A stretch of 33,768 nucleotides of DNA from Candidatus Acidiferrales bacterium (GTDB lineage: Bacteria; Acidobacteriota; Terriglobia; Acidiferrales; UBA7541), in NCBI GenBank assembly GCA_030037225.1, contig JASHRU010000006.1, forward strand, positions 1 through 33,768, read 5' to 3'. Positions 25,159 to 33,583 of the stretch are shown piece after piece. The position numbers and the translations under genes are program-made. The notes under the pieces are model-generated. The model had not been told where the DNA came from and made no database searches. It worked only from the letters and a program-made list of their open reading frames with translations. Numbering within the stretch: position 1 is the first letter of the stretch; each line of letters starts with the position of its first letter.

Positions 25159-26331
25159 CTAGCCGTTGAGGGTGGGTTCGAGTGCGGCAATCGCGAAATG
25201 GGCCACTCTGGCAGCACCCTCGTCCAATTGCAGCCAGCGGACGACGCAGTGGGATTCCAGGTATTTCACCGCCTGCGACTCGCTGATTTCCAGGTGCTCC
25301 GCCAGACGCCCCCGCAACGACGGCTGCTGCTCGCGTCCCCGGCCGCGAGCGCTCCGCTCCGAACGCGTCAGCCGGGCAATTTCAATGCGCAGCGTGTCGC
25401 AGGCGCAGATGTAGTAATGCGTGGTGAGGTCGGAATCGGAAAGAATGACCACGCCCGGGCCTGCCGGCGCCGCATCCGATTCGCTCACTTTGTGCGGCGG
25501 GCAGGCCAGCAGGCGGCGTACCTGCATTTCCAGCCGCGCGACGCGCGACGCCAGCCCCGGATCGCCAGAGCGTGTGCGCAGTTCTTCGGCGCGCGGGCCC
25601 ACCCACCCGCTTTCCTCGCCCGGTTCTGCATGAGCGGCCGGAGGAATCGGTCTCTGTACCGCTGGCGGCGCGGCGGATGGCTCCTCGCCGCGCTGCTTCA
25701 CCTGCCCTAGCTCATGCGCCTCCGCCTGGCTCTGCCCCTCTGGCACGTCGGCCCCGCGCCTATGGCGTCGTCCACCACGGCGGCCGCGCCGGCGGCGTTT
25801 TCCGTCCTGCCGGTCGTCGCGCGCCGCGGCAGCCTGACCTGGGGGGGAGTATCCCGAAGCCGTGTTGCCGGGCTGCGGGACGCTATCTTCCGTCAATTCC
25901 CCGGTGGAATCCGCGCGCTCGCCGGGTTCGCTGGAAATCCGCGGCGCTGCTCCGGTTTCCGCGAACAGCCGGTCCGGCAGCGCGGCCCAGTGGTGCGGAG
26001 TCGGAACGACTTTCGGCTCGGGTTCCGCGGGCGCGGATTCGGGCAAACTTTCGCGCGGTGCCGCTTCCACCCCCGCCGGAGGCGTTCCTCCCAGCCGCTG
26101 GATGGCATCCGCGGCTTTCGTGCGCCACTCGTCCCGGCGGAAGTGCTCGTAGGCCTTACGATACCAGTCGAGCGCTTCGGCTTCCCGCTGTCCCTGTTCG
26201 TGGACCTTGGCGAGCTCGAACGCCACCATCGCGTCGCGCGTCTTCAGGAAGAGTTGTTCGAGTTTTGCGGGAGCGTCCGCCCCCGTGCGCGCTTTGCGGA
26301 TGCGCGCTTGCACCTGCTTCCAATTACCCAC
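25159..26331 (-). CDS. Arg-rich multi-domain protein of unknown function
   Basis: The start is set at GTG 26331 because an extended -10 (TGC TAGAAT) ends 8 bases before it; the ORF-track start at 26382 would lie upstream of that element. The product is 390 residues. Residues 1-80 are helical and resemble one or two TPR units (ELAKVHEQGQREAEALDWYRKAYEHF). Residues 85-270 are Pro/Ala/Glu-rich and likely disordered, with a very basic block near 176-195 (GKRRRRGRRGGRRHRRG). A short coiled segment (LASRVARLEMQVRRLL) follows, and the C-terminal 110 residues look folded and perhaps winged-helix-like (LRGRLAEHLEISESQAVKYLESHCVVRWLQ). The basic block suggests nucleic-acid binding. No family is recognised. 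The preceding 293-base stretch (24866-25158) shows no gene. Confidence 0.65.
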   Translation of the reverse strand: MGNWKQVQARIRKARTGADAPAKLEQLFLKTRDAMVAFELAKVHEQGQREAEALDWYRKAYEHFRRDEWRTKAADAIQRLGGTPPAGVEAAPRESLPESAPAEPEPKVVPTPHHWAALPDRLFAETGAAPRISSEPGERADSTGELTEDSVPQPGNTASGYSPPGQAAAARDDRQDGKRRRRGRRGGRRHRRGADVPEGQSQAEAHELGQVKQRGEEPSAAPPAVQRPIPPAAHAEPGEESGWVGPRAEELRTRSGDPGLASRVARLEMQVRRLLACPPHKVSESDAAPAGPGVVILSDSDLTTHYYICACDTLRIEIARLTRSERSARGRGREQQPSLRGRLAEHLEISESQAVKYLESHCVVRWLQLDEGAARVAHFAIAALEPTLNG

Positions 26332-26339
26332 GGCTGCGC

Positions 26340-26348
26340 ATTCTAGCA
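26340..26348 (-). promoter_or_regulatory. extended -10 of the Arg-rich protein gene
   Basis: On the minus strand TGC TAGAAT ends 8 bases before the GTG at 26331. The hexamer matches the consensus at 5 of 6 positions and has the TGN extension. It implies a leaderless or nearly leaderless mRNA and decides the start codon. Confidence 0.5.
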
Positions 26349-26412
26349 GGCACTGGGTCCTCCCGCCAGCGCGGGCCCTCATGCTTCAACTTACCGGACG
26401 AGCCGCGCTATT

Positions 26413-27663
26413 ATGCACACTCGCCGGTCCCACCGGCGCCTCGTGCCGGAACTTGCTCAGATTACGGCTTACGGAATTTTTCTCGCCAGCTATCTCGTTT
26501 TCGCCATCGGCAAATTTCCCGGCACGAAGATCGACCGGCCAGCAATGGGTGTCATCGGGGCCGTGCTCATGTTCACCTGCCGCGCGATTGGGCCGGCGGA
26601 CGCGCTCCACTTCATCGACTTTCCCACCCTCGTTCTGCTGTTTTCCATGATGGTGCTGGTAGCTCATCTCCACCTCGATGGTTTCTTCGACTGGGTCGCG
26701 GAACTCGCCGTGGCCCGCCTGAAGCCGCACCATCTTCTGCCCACTGTAGTCTTCCTCACCGGAGCGCTTTCGGCGTTTTTCGTCAACGACATCATCTGTC
26801 TGGTGATGGTGCCCTTCGTGCTCACGGCTACTCGCAGGATGGGGGTGCACCCAATGCCCTATCTCCTGGCCGTGGCCACAGCCTCGAACATCGGCAGCGT
26901 TGCCACCATCACGGGCAACCCGCAGAACATGCTGATTGGCTCCTTTTCAGAAATACCCTACCGCGAATTCTTCTGGCGTCTCGGACCCGTGGCTCTGGTC
27001 GGATTGTTCGTGGACTGGCTGGTGCTGTGGGCTGTGTGCGTGCGAACAGGGCGTCGCGATCCGGCCACGGTCGTCACCCCGACGGCCCACGTAGAGGCCG
27101 CGAAGCTAGTCAAACCCGGCGCGGTGATTCTACTCGTCCTCGCCGGTTTCCTCGCCGGCGTCCCTCCCGCCCTGATGGCTGCGGTGGGCGCGGCCATGAT
27201 GCTTATCACGCGCACGCGCGAGCCGCACGAGGTCTACGACGAGGTGGACTGGGGGATCCTCGTATTTTTCATCGGGCTGTTCCTGATTGTGGGCGGAGCG
27301 GAAAACGTCGGCCTCATGGAACGGCTTCGCTTCCTCACGGGCGCCGCGAATCTTGAGCACCCCGCCCTGTTCACCCTGATCGTCGCCGGGCTCTCGAACC
27401 TGGTGAGCAATGTTCCCGCCGTGATGTTGCTCAAATCTCTCGTGCCTCACTTCGCCGACCCGCAACGTGGCTGGCTGCTGCTGGCCATGGCCAGCACTCT
27501 CGCAGGCAATCTCACGATTACCGGGTCCGTGGCCAACATCATCGTAGTCGAGCGCGCCCGCCCGGACGTGGACATCACGTTCTGGGAATATTTCCGCGCC
27601 GGATTTCCCATTACGCTCTTGACACTCGCCTTCGGCTGGTTCTGGCTCTCTTCGTCGCGCTGA
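26413..27663 (+). CDS. ion transporter superfamily permease (ArsB/SLC13-like)
   Basis: A 416-residue integral membrane protein with about 10-11 hydrophobic segments. Two pseudo-repeats are visible, each with the signature of the IT superfamily: SNIGSVATITGNPQNMLIG near residue 160 and LAGNLTITGSVANIIVVE near 370. LSAFFVNDIICLVMVP and LSNLVSNVPAVMLL are matching paired motifs in the two halves. The family includes ArsB arsenite exporters, SLC13 dicarboxylate/sulfate carriers and NhaD-like antiporters; the specificity cannot be read here. No arsenic genes are nearby. The start is uncertain: the ATG at 26413 overlaps a TATTAT that could be a -10, and a GTG at 26443 is a possible alternative. It is divergent from the Arg-rich protein gene. 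Confidence 0.86.
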   Translation: MHTRRSHRRLVPELAQITAYGIFLASYLVFAIGKFPGTKIDRPAMGVIGAVLMFTCRAIGPADALHFIDFPTLVLLFSMMVLVAHLHLDGFFDWVAELAVARLKPHHLLPTVVFLTGALSAFFVNDIICLVMVPFVLTATRRMGVHPMPYLLAVATASNIGSVATITGNPQNMLIGSFSEIPYREFFWRLGPVALVGLFVDWLVLWAVCVRTGRRDPATVVTPTAHVEAAKLVKPGAVILLVLAGFLAGVPPALMAAVGAAMMLITRTREPHEVYDEVDWGILVFFIGLFLIVGGAENVGLMERLRFLTGAANLEHPALFTLIVAGLSNLVSNVPAVMLLKSLVPHFADPQRGWLLLAMASTLAGNLTITGSVANIIVVERARPDVDITFWEYFRAGFPITLLTLAFGWFWLSSSR

Positions 27664-27825
27664 GGGGAAGCCTTCGTCCGCACCAGTGGGAACATCACTT
27701 TGTGTCCCTTGACTTGAAAACTGTGCCGGAGCAATGCTACCGCGGTCGAATGGTGCGGTATGCGATTCGCGAATTCATTTCGCGACGTTTCTCAGCTTGA
27801 GCTGGCAGGACTTGGGAGGATTCGC

Positions 27826-30192
27826 ATGCGGTCTCGGGTGCACGTACTCTCGTCTCTCATTCCGGTGGTAGTGGTGGCGGGCGCTTTTGCCGGCGGCGGA
27901 TTGCCCGCCGCGGCGCAGCAGGCAAACGGTGCCGCACCCGCCGTCACCGCGGCCGATTATCAGCGCGCGGAAAAATTCCTCAACTACAGCACCACACCGC
28001 TCGTGTTTCACAAGATTCGCCCCGCGTGGCTCGCCGACGAGCGCCTCTGGTATCGCGACCCCGTCCCCGATGGCATCGAGTTCGTCATTTTCGACCCCGC
28101 CCATGGGACGCGCCAGCCCGCGTTCGATCAGGTCCAGTTGGCCGCCGCGCTCTCCTCGGCGGCGGGCAAAAAGTACGATCCCATGCACCTGCCTTTCATG
28201 ACCTTTGAATTCTCCCCGGACCGGCAGTCCATCTCCTTCATCGTCCGCGGCCAACCGTGGAAATGCGATCTCCAGCCCTACCGCTGCTCCGCGCAAGGTA
28301 AACCCGGCCCCGCCGCCGGACCGCCCCTGGAAGTCAAATCGCCAGACGGGAAACTCCTGGCCTTCCTTCGCGACTGGAATCTCTGGGTGCGCGAGGTGGC
28401 TAGCGGCCAGGAAACGCAGCTCACCACCGACGGAGTGAAGGATTTCGGCTACGCCACCGATAACGCCGGCTGGATTCACAGCGAACGCCCGGTTCTGCTT
28501 TGGTCGCCGGACTCAAAAAAGATTGCCACCTTTCAGCAGGACCAGCGCGGCGTGGGAGAAATGTATCTGGTGGAAACCAAGGTCGGCCATCCGCGGCTCG
28601 AGGCCTGGAAATATCCTTTGCCTGGCGACGAAGTCGTCACCACCATCCAGCGCGTGATTATCGAGCTCGAGGGCGGCAGAGTGATTCGCTTGCAGATTCC
28701 CCCCGATCAGCATCGCTCCACATTGTGCGACGACGTGGCCTGCCGCGGCGGCGCCTGGGCCGATGTGGAATGGAGCGCGGACGCCTCCCATCTGGCCTTC
28801 GACTCCACCTCGCGGGACCACAAGCAGGAGCATCTGCGCGTCGCCGATGCGTCCACCGGCGCGGTGCGCGACGTTCTGGAAGAGACTGTTGCGACTCAGT
28901 TCGAATCCGGCCAGGGCCGCGTGAATTGGCACTACCTCCCGGCCTCAAACGAGGTGATCTGGTGTTCGGAGCGCGACGGCTGGTCGCACCTCTATCTCTA
29001 CGATCTGGCCACCGGCCGGCTCAAGAATCCAATTACCTCCGGCGAGTGGGCCGTCACCCAGTTGCTGCGCGTGGACGAAAAAGCCCGCAGGCTCTATTTC
29101 CTCGCCGTCGGCCGCGAGAAAGGCAATCCCTATTTCAGCCATCTCTACCGCATCGGCTTCGATGGCCAGCACCTCGAGCTTTTGACTCCGGAAGACGGAA
29201 ATCATGAAGTGGCGATTTCGCCCTCCGGCCGCTTTTTTGTGGACACATACTCGCAACCCGATGTGCCCGGAGTCACCGTGCTCCGCGACGAAAACGGAAA
29301 AGTGCTGCACACGATCGCAAAGGAGGATATCTCGCGCCTCACGGCGGCCGGATGGAAACCGCCCGTGCCCATCACCGTCAAAGCGCGCGACGGCGTCACC
29401 GATCTCTATGGATTAATGTTCGTGCCCACGAACCTCGACCGCAGTAAGAAGTACCCCATCGTCAACAACATTTATCCCGGGCCGCAGGGCGGCAGTGTGG
29501 GTAGCCCGTCTTTCTCCGAAGCGCGCCGCGATTGCCAGGCCCTGGCGGAACTCGGATTCGTGGTGGTGGAGATCGACGGCATGGGCAATCCCATGCGCTC
29601 CAAGAAATTCCACGACTTCTACTACGGCAACATGGGCGACAACACCCTGCCCGACCAGATCGCCGCGATGAAGCAGCTCGCTGTAAAGTATCCGTGGATC
29701 GACATCGAGCGCGCCGGCGTCTGGGGTCATTCCGGAGGCGGATTCGCGGCCGCCGATGCCATGTTCCGTTATCCCGACTTCTTCAAAGTGGGCATCGCCG
29801 AATCCGGCAACCACGATAATCGCGACTATGAGGACGATTGGGGCGAGCGCTACCAGGGTTTGCTGGTCAAGAATGCCGATGGCACCACGAACTACGACGA
29901 CCAGGCCAACGAAAACATCGCGAAAAATCTCAAAGGGCACCTTCTGCTCGCCCACGGCACGATGGACGACAATGTGCCGCCCTACAACACGCTCCTCGTT
30001 GTGGATGCCCTCATCAAGGCCAACAAGGATTTCGATCTCCTGCTGTTGCCGAATCAGCGCCACGGCTACGCCGCGGAAAATAACTACATGATGCGCCGCC
30101 GCTGGGACTATTTCGTGCGCTACCTGCTCGGCGCCGAGCCTCCCCACGAATTCCAATTCCATCCACCGCCGCCCGGCGAAGGACCGCAGTAG
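27826..30192 (+). CDS. exported S9 family peptidase (dipeptidyl peptidase IV type)
   Basis: The ATG at 27826 is chosen because GGGAGGA lies 5 bases upstream and a signal peptide follows (MRSRVHVLSSLIPVVVVAGAFAGG, cleavage near AAAQQ). The product is 788 residues. Residues 60-510 form a DPP-IV-type beta-propeller with repeated blade motifs such as LLWSPDSKKIATF and VEWSADASHLAF. The C-terminal alpha/beta hydrolase domain carries the triad Ser636 (GHSGGGF), Asp714/715 (HGTMDDNVPP) and His746 (NQRHGY). VVEIDGMGNPMRSKKFHDFYYGNMGD is a typical S9B segment. It should cleave dipeptides, often after Pro, from peptides in the periplasm. It lies downstream of the permease gene; a TTGACT at 27709 might be a -35 but no good -10 accompanies it. 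Confidence 0.93.
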   Translation: MRSRVHVLSSLIPVVVVAGAFAGGGLPAAAQQANGAAPAVTAADYQRAEKFLNYSTTPLVFHKIRPAWLADERLWYRDPVPDGIEFVIFDPAHGTRQPAFDQVQLAAALSSAAGKKYDPMHLPFMTFEFSPDRQSISFIVRGQPWKCDLQPYRCSAQGKPGPAAGPPLEVKSPDGKLLAFLRDWNLWVREVASGQETQLTTDGVKDFGYATDNAGWIHSERPVLLWSPDSKKIATFQQDQRGVGEMYLVETKVGHPRLEAWKYPLPGDEVVTTIQRVIIELEGGRVIRLQIPPDQHRSTLCDDVACRGGAWADVEWSADASHLAFDSTSRDHKQEHLRVADASTGAVRDVLEETVATQFESGQGRVNWHYLPASNEVIWCSERDGWSHLYLYDLATGRLKNPITSGEWAVTQLLRVDEKARRLYFLAVGREKGNPYFSHLYRIGFDGQHLELLTPEDGNHEVAISPSGRFFVDTYSQPDVPGVTVLRDENGKVLHTIAKEDISRLTAAGWKPPVPITVKARDGVTDLYGLMFVPTNLDRSKKYPIVNNIYPGPQGGSVGSPSFSEARRDCQALAELGFVVVEIDGMGNPMRSKKFHDFYYGNMGDNTLPDQIAAMKQLAVKYPWIDIERAGVWGHSGGGFAAADAMFRYPDFFKVGIAESGNHDNRDYEDDWGERYQGLLVKNADGTTNYDDQANENIAKNLKGHLLLAHGTMDDNVPPYNTLLVVDALIKANKDFDLLLLPNQRHGYAAENNYMMRRRWDYFVRYLLGAEPPHEFQFHPPPPGEGPQ

Positions 30193-30196
30193 CCAC

Positions 30197-30234
30197 AGCC
30201 CCGTGCGGGCAGATGTTCAGTCGACTGCGGGGCT
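30197..30234 (+). terminator. candidate terminator of the S9 peptidase gene
   Basis: AGCCCCG (30197-30203) and CGGGGCT (30228-30234) form a perfect 7-bp stem with a 24-base loop starting 5 bases after the stop, followed only by TTG. Placement between convergent genes supports it; the weak T tract does not. Confidence 0.4.
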
Positions 30235-30245
30235 TTGCCCGGCCC

Positions 30246-30264
30246 AAAATCCGGCTCACCGGAT
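30246..30264 (-). terminator. short terminator-like hairpin spanning the NodB-fold gene stop
   Basis: On the minus strand ATCCGG-TGAG-CCGGAT is followed by TTTGGG. The 6-bp stem has a 4-base loop that contains the TGA stop codon of the NodB-fold gene. The T tract is short. Confidence 0.4.
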
Positions 30265-32199
30265 GCGAAGCAGAATCTGCCCGGGCTTTCCGGCTTCAAG
30301 CGGATTCAGCACGACTGTGTGCCGGTCGGGCAGAAGCTCGGCGCCTGCAGATACACTGGCCAGTTCCTCTGCAAACTCAAAGGTTAGTCCGTTCACCGTT
30401 TCTCGGCTGGATACGCGCAGTTCGATCGTATGCGGTTTGGCGCCCTGCACCGCACTCCAGTCCAGCCGGTCGCGGGCCCGCCAGTACTGCGCGAACTCCA
30501 GCGGGTCCATCGCGTGCACGCCCGCGGGTAGCCCCGCCAGCATTGCCTCTTCAGCTTCGAGCTTCTGCTTCGCGTCCGTAGGATGAATCAGCACGACGCT
30601 AGGGGCGCCGTTGTCCGCGTTGGCGCGGAAAACCTCGAGCGCGGAATTTACCCGCTCTGCTAGGGATGGCTCTTCTTCGTCCTCGATCGTCACGGGAAAC
30701 TCGTACACTCCCGAGTCCTGCTCGAACTCGAGGCCCAGCGTCAGTGCGTAGGGAAAATTCGTCAGCACGTCCGGCGCCGTGAACGACGAATCGAACTCGT
30801 AACCGCAGCGCACCAGGGCTTCCGGCAACGATTTCGGCACGCGCAGGTGTCCCGCGCGGAAAAAAATGCTGCGCTGCCCCGGCACGTTTCCGTCCAGCAG
30901 CTCGCGGCTCACGCGCACCTCGCCGAACACCGTCGCGCCCGTCGCCGTGTTCGCCCCCGTGCCCCGCGGATTGTAATTTACGTAGCTCTCCCGCCCCGTT
31001 CCCAGCTCGAAGTGGTTAAATGCGCGCGAGTGGATGATGGAATGGGTGCCCATCGGAAATCCCAGCCCGTGAACGCGGCGCAGCACGTCCAGGTTCTCCG
31101 GCGTCAGGTAGCCGTGCCCGTTCGCGTCGTTCACGTACTTCATCTGGATGAAGAACAGGCTGCGCGCTCTACGCGTGGCCTCGGCCTGCGCGTAGTCGAG
31201 CATGGGCGGAAACGAGTATTCCCAGTCCACGTCGTGCGTGAAGAGCACCACGGAGCGCAGGCTATTCGGCATCGTCGCTAGCCGCACGGCCCCCGGTTCG
31301 AGCGTTTCGTACCACGCGCGCAGAATCAGCATCCAGACGTCTCCTGCCGGTTCGAACGCGTTCACATACTGCCGGAACGCCTCGTAGTGCCGGTTCGTCT
31401 GCCCGCGGAGCAGCCCGTCGTGCAGGCTCACTCCGCTCAGATACACCGCGCCCGCGCCCATTCGCTTCCGCACCACCGCCGCCGTGCCGTCCTCGAATCG
31501 CGCCAGAACCGTTGTGCCGGGCTCAGGTGTATAGCCCAGCGTCCAGAAGATCTCCGGGATCGAATCGCTTCCCAGCCGGATTTCAAGTTCCTCCGGGCGG
31601 TCCAGATAACACAGGGTCGCGTCGGCACCCCGCTCGAATCGCACCAGGTGCCGGCGCTTCGAGGCTGCAGCTTCGCGGAACCCGAACAGCACTCCCTGCG
31701 GCCCCGCAGTCGCCGAAAATCCGAACACCGAGCCGCCCGCTTCCACGTGCTGGCGTATTTCGTCGAGCTCGGCGGCTGTGAACGTCCGCCCTTCCACGCG
31801 GGGATAGAGCAGCACCAGCCGGTGCCGCAGCGCCTCCGGCAAATCCTGCGTGACGAAAAACGGAATGCCCATTTCGCGCAGCGCATGGACTGCGGCCAGC
31901 GGTGGCTCGTCCGCCGTTGTGCGCAGCACCGCTACCTGCATCGGAAATCGGTCGGGATAAGCGTCTTCGTAGATCACGCGCGCAAGCCCAAGCGCGCGCA
32001 CCGGCACATCTGCCGCCAGCAGCCGGTGCCCCTCGCTGTAGTTCCGCCACGCGAAGAACCCGAACAGCCCAGCAACGAGTGCGAGCACGCCCGCCGCCCT
32101 TACACTGAATCCCCCTGTGCGTTCGGGATCGCCCCTAGCTGCGAGGGACATTCCGCCCCCCGCAGCGCCACCCAATTCGGGAATTGGCCGTCTGTCCAT
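30256..32199 (-). CDS. membrane-anchored NodB-fold (polysaccharide-deacetylase-like) protein
   Basis: A 647-residue protein with one N-terminal membrane segment (about 33-50, VRAAGVLALVAGLFGFFAW), so most of it is probably periplasmic. Residues 60-300 resemble a glutamine-amidotransferase-like or trimerisation fold (LLYPRVEGRTFTAAELDEIRQHVEAGGSVFGFS) of the kind found beside deacetylase domains. Residues 315-560 have the NodB motifs: VVLFTHDVDWEYSF (His322, Asp325), MGTHSIIHSRAFNHF with two His near 385-391, and FFRAGHLRVPKSLPEAL. A short beta-rich C-terminal domain follows. It probably deacetylates or otherwise acts on a cell-surface polysaccharide; substrate unknown. The start may be the ATG at 32199 (AAGG upstream) or 32151. 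It is divergent from queG. Confidence 0.78.
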   Translation of the reverse strand: MDRRPIPELGGAAGGGMSLAARGDPERTGGFSVRAAGVLALVAGLFGFFAWRNYSEGHRLLAADVPVRALGLARVIYEDAYPDRFPMQVAVLRTTADEPPLAAVHALREMGIPFFVTQDLPEALRHRLVLLYPRVEGRTFTAAELDEIRQHVEAGGSVFGFSATAGPQGVLFGFREAAASKRRHLVRFERGADATLCYLDRPEELEIRLGSDSIPEIFWTLGYTPEPGTTVLARFEDGTAAVVRKRMGAGAVYLSGVSLHDGLLRGQTNRHYEAFRQYVNAFEPAGDVWMLILRAWYETLEPGAVRLATMPNSLRSVVLFTHDVDWEYSFPPMLDYAQAEATRRARSLFFIQMKYVNDANGHGYLTPENLDVLRRVHGLGFPMGTHSIIHSRAFNHFELGTGRESYVNYNPRGTGANTATGATVFGEVRVSRELLDGNVPGQRSIFFRAGHLRVPKSLPEALVRCGYEFDSSFTAPDVLTNFPYALTLGLEFEQDSGVYEFPVTIEDEEEPSLAERVNSALEVFRANADNGAPSVVLIHPTDAKQKLEAEEAMLAGLPAGVHAMDPLEFAQYWRARDRLDWSAVQGAKPHTIELRVSSRETVNGLTFEFAEELASVSAGAELLPDRHTVVLNPLEAGKPGQILLRIR

Positions 32200-32257
32200 T
32201 GTTGCCTTCGTTTCGCTGCGTCCCGCTGTGTGCCCCGGTGACGGCGCGATTGAGGTT

Positions 32258-32263
32258 TACAAT
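32258..32263 (+). promoter_or_regulatory. -10 element of queG
   Basis: TACAAT (5 of 6 consensus) ends 6 bases before the ATG at 32270. A start 7 bases after it would be the A of the start codon, giving a truly leaderless mRNA. No Shine-Dalgarno and no good -35 are seen. Confidence 0.45.
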
Positions 32264-32269
32264 CGCGGC

Positions 32270-33409
32270 ATGCACGGAGCGCGCGAAACGCAGTGGATCG
32301 TGGACCAGGCGCGGTCCCTCGGTTTTTCGCTCTGCGGCGTCGCGAACGTTGCGGAATTTCCCGAGCTCGAACGATTCGAGGAATGGCTCGCCCTTGGCTA
32401 TGCCGGGCAAATGAATTACCTCGCCGATCCGCGCCGCGCTGCGCCCGCCGGCGTTCTCGAGGGCGCGCGCAGCCTCATCGTCTGTGCGCTCAACTACAAC
32501 ACTTCCCATCCGCACACCGCGGAAGCGGCCGCTTCTGTCTCTTCCTATTCTTCCTATCGGCAGATGGACCGCCTGCCCGTAGCCTTGCTCGATGGCGCCC
32601 CGCGCGGCTGGATTTCGCGTTACGCCTGGGGCGAGGACTATCACCGCGTCCTGGGGGAACGGCTCGAGCGGCTGATCGCCGCGATGCGTGAAGAATTCAG
32701 CGAACCCTTTGTCGCACGCGCCTACGTGGACACCGGACCCATTGCCGAACGCGTCGCCGCAAAGCACGCCGGCCTCGGCTGGCTCGCGAAAAACACCTGC
32801 CTGATTCATCCCGAGCTGGGTTCGTGGCTGTTCCTGGGCCTAATCGTCACTTCATTTGAGCTCGCACCATCCCTCGCGCGGGACCAGCTGCCGCAGCCGG
32901 ACCTCTGCGGCCAGTGCACCCTCTGCATCGACGCGTGTCCCACTCAGGCCATCGTCGAGCCCTACGTCCTCGATGCGCGCCGCTGCATCTCGTATTTGAC
33001 CATCGAGCATCGAGGCAGCGTGCCGCAAGACCTGCGCGCCGGGATGGGTGCTCATGTGTTCGGCTGCGACATTTGCCAGGATGTTTGCCCGTTCAATCGA
33101 AAAGCGCCGCTCACAGCCCAGGCCGAATTCGAACCCAAGCCCGCTGAATTGTGCGGGCCCTCGCTGGAGTGGCTGGCTGCCCTATCCGAGGAGGAATACC
33201 GCCGTGTGTTCCGGGGCAGCGCGATGAAACGCGCGAAATATCAGGGCTTGGTGCGAAATGCCTGCGTGGCGCTCGGCAATTCAGCGGCAACGCTGAGTTC
33301 CGCCGCGAGAGCGCGGATTCGCGTACTCCTGGAACGCCTCTCCGCCTCGCATGACTCGGTAATTGCCGAACACGCCGCCTGGGCCCTCACCTGCCTTCAC
33401 CAGGATTGA
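32270..33409 (+). CDS. queG: epoxyqueuosine reductase QueG
   Basis: The ATG at 32270 (MHGARETQWIVDQARSLGFSLCGVANV) is chosen over the ORF-track start at 32117, which adds 51 residues unlike the family. The product is 379 residues. It reduces epoxyqueuosine to queuosine in the wobble position of certain tRNAs, using a cobalamin and two [4Fe-4S] clusters. The clusters are marked by CGQCTLCIDACPTQAI and CDICQDVCPFNRK. YVDTGPIAERVAAKHAGLGWLAKNT is the conserved active-site and cofactor segment, including the catalytic Asp. The C-terminal part (RAKYQGLVRNACVALGNSA) is the HEAT-like repeat used for tRNA binding. No other queuosine gene is in the window. It is divergent from the NodB-fold gene with a 70-base gap. 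Confidence 0.95.
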   Translation: MHGARETQWIVDQARSLGFSLCGVANVAEFPELERFEEWLALGYAGQMNYLADPRRAAPAGVLEGARSLIVCALNYNTSHPHTAEAAASVSSYSSYRQMDRLPVALLDGAPRGWISRYAWGEDYHRVLGERLERLIAAMREEFSEPFVARAYVDTGPIAERVAAKHAGLGWLAKNTCLIHPELGSWLFLGLIVTSFELAPSLARDQLPQPDLCGQCTLCIDACPTQAIVEPYVLDARRCISYLTIEHRGSVPQDLRAGMGAHVFGCDICQDVCPFNRKAPLTAQAEFEPKPAELCGPSLEWLAALSEEEYRRVFRGSAMKRAKYQGLVRNACVALGNSAATLSSAARARIRVLLERLSASHDSVIAEHAAWALTCLHQD

Positions 33410-33583
33410 CCTCTCGGTTCTCACTGCGCCCGCTCCGGCGGCAGCCCGAGCGGCACAAGGCTGCCCGGCTGCATCTTCCGTATCAGGCGGGTTGCACGCC
33501 CTGGATTTTCGCGCCTGGCCTGCTAGTGTGTCTCTACGTCCCGCCCGGCAGGACCGGTCGGACCGCTCCCTGGGAAGAGGAAC

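Noticed and set aside
25572-27356. 594-codon plus-strand ORF spanning the Arg-rich gene and the permease
   Set aside because: It overlaps the permease gene in another frame and its translation is compositionally extreme (Arg/Pro/Ser) with no fold; the permease frame has clear transporter motifs.
26413-27663. Naming the permease arsB
   Set aside because: The superfamily motifs are shared by several transporter families and no arsenic genes are near; the ArsR gene in the window is about 5 kb away, has no metal site and belongs to another unit.
27709-27737. TTGACT as a -35 upstream of the S9 peptidase gene
   Set aside because: The hexamer 17 bases downstream (CAATGC) is a poor -10 and no better one sits at 16-18 bases. 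Kept only as a remark in the gene entry.
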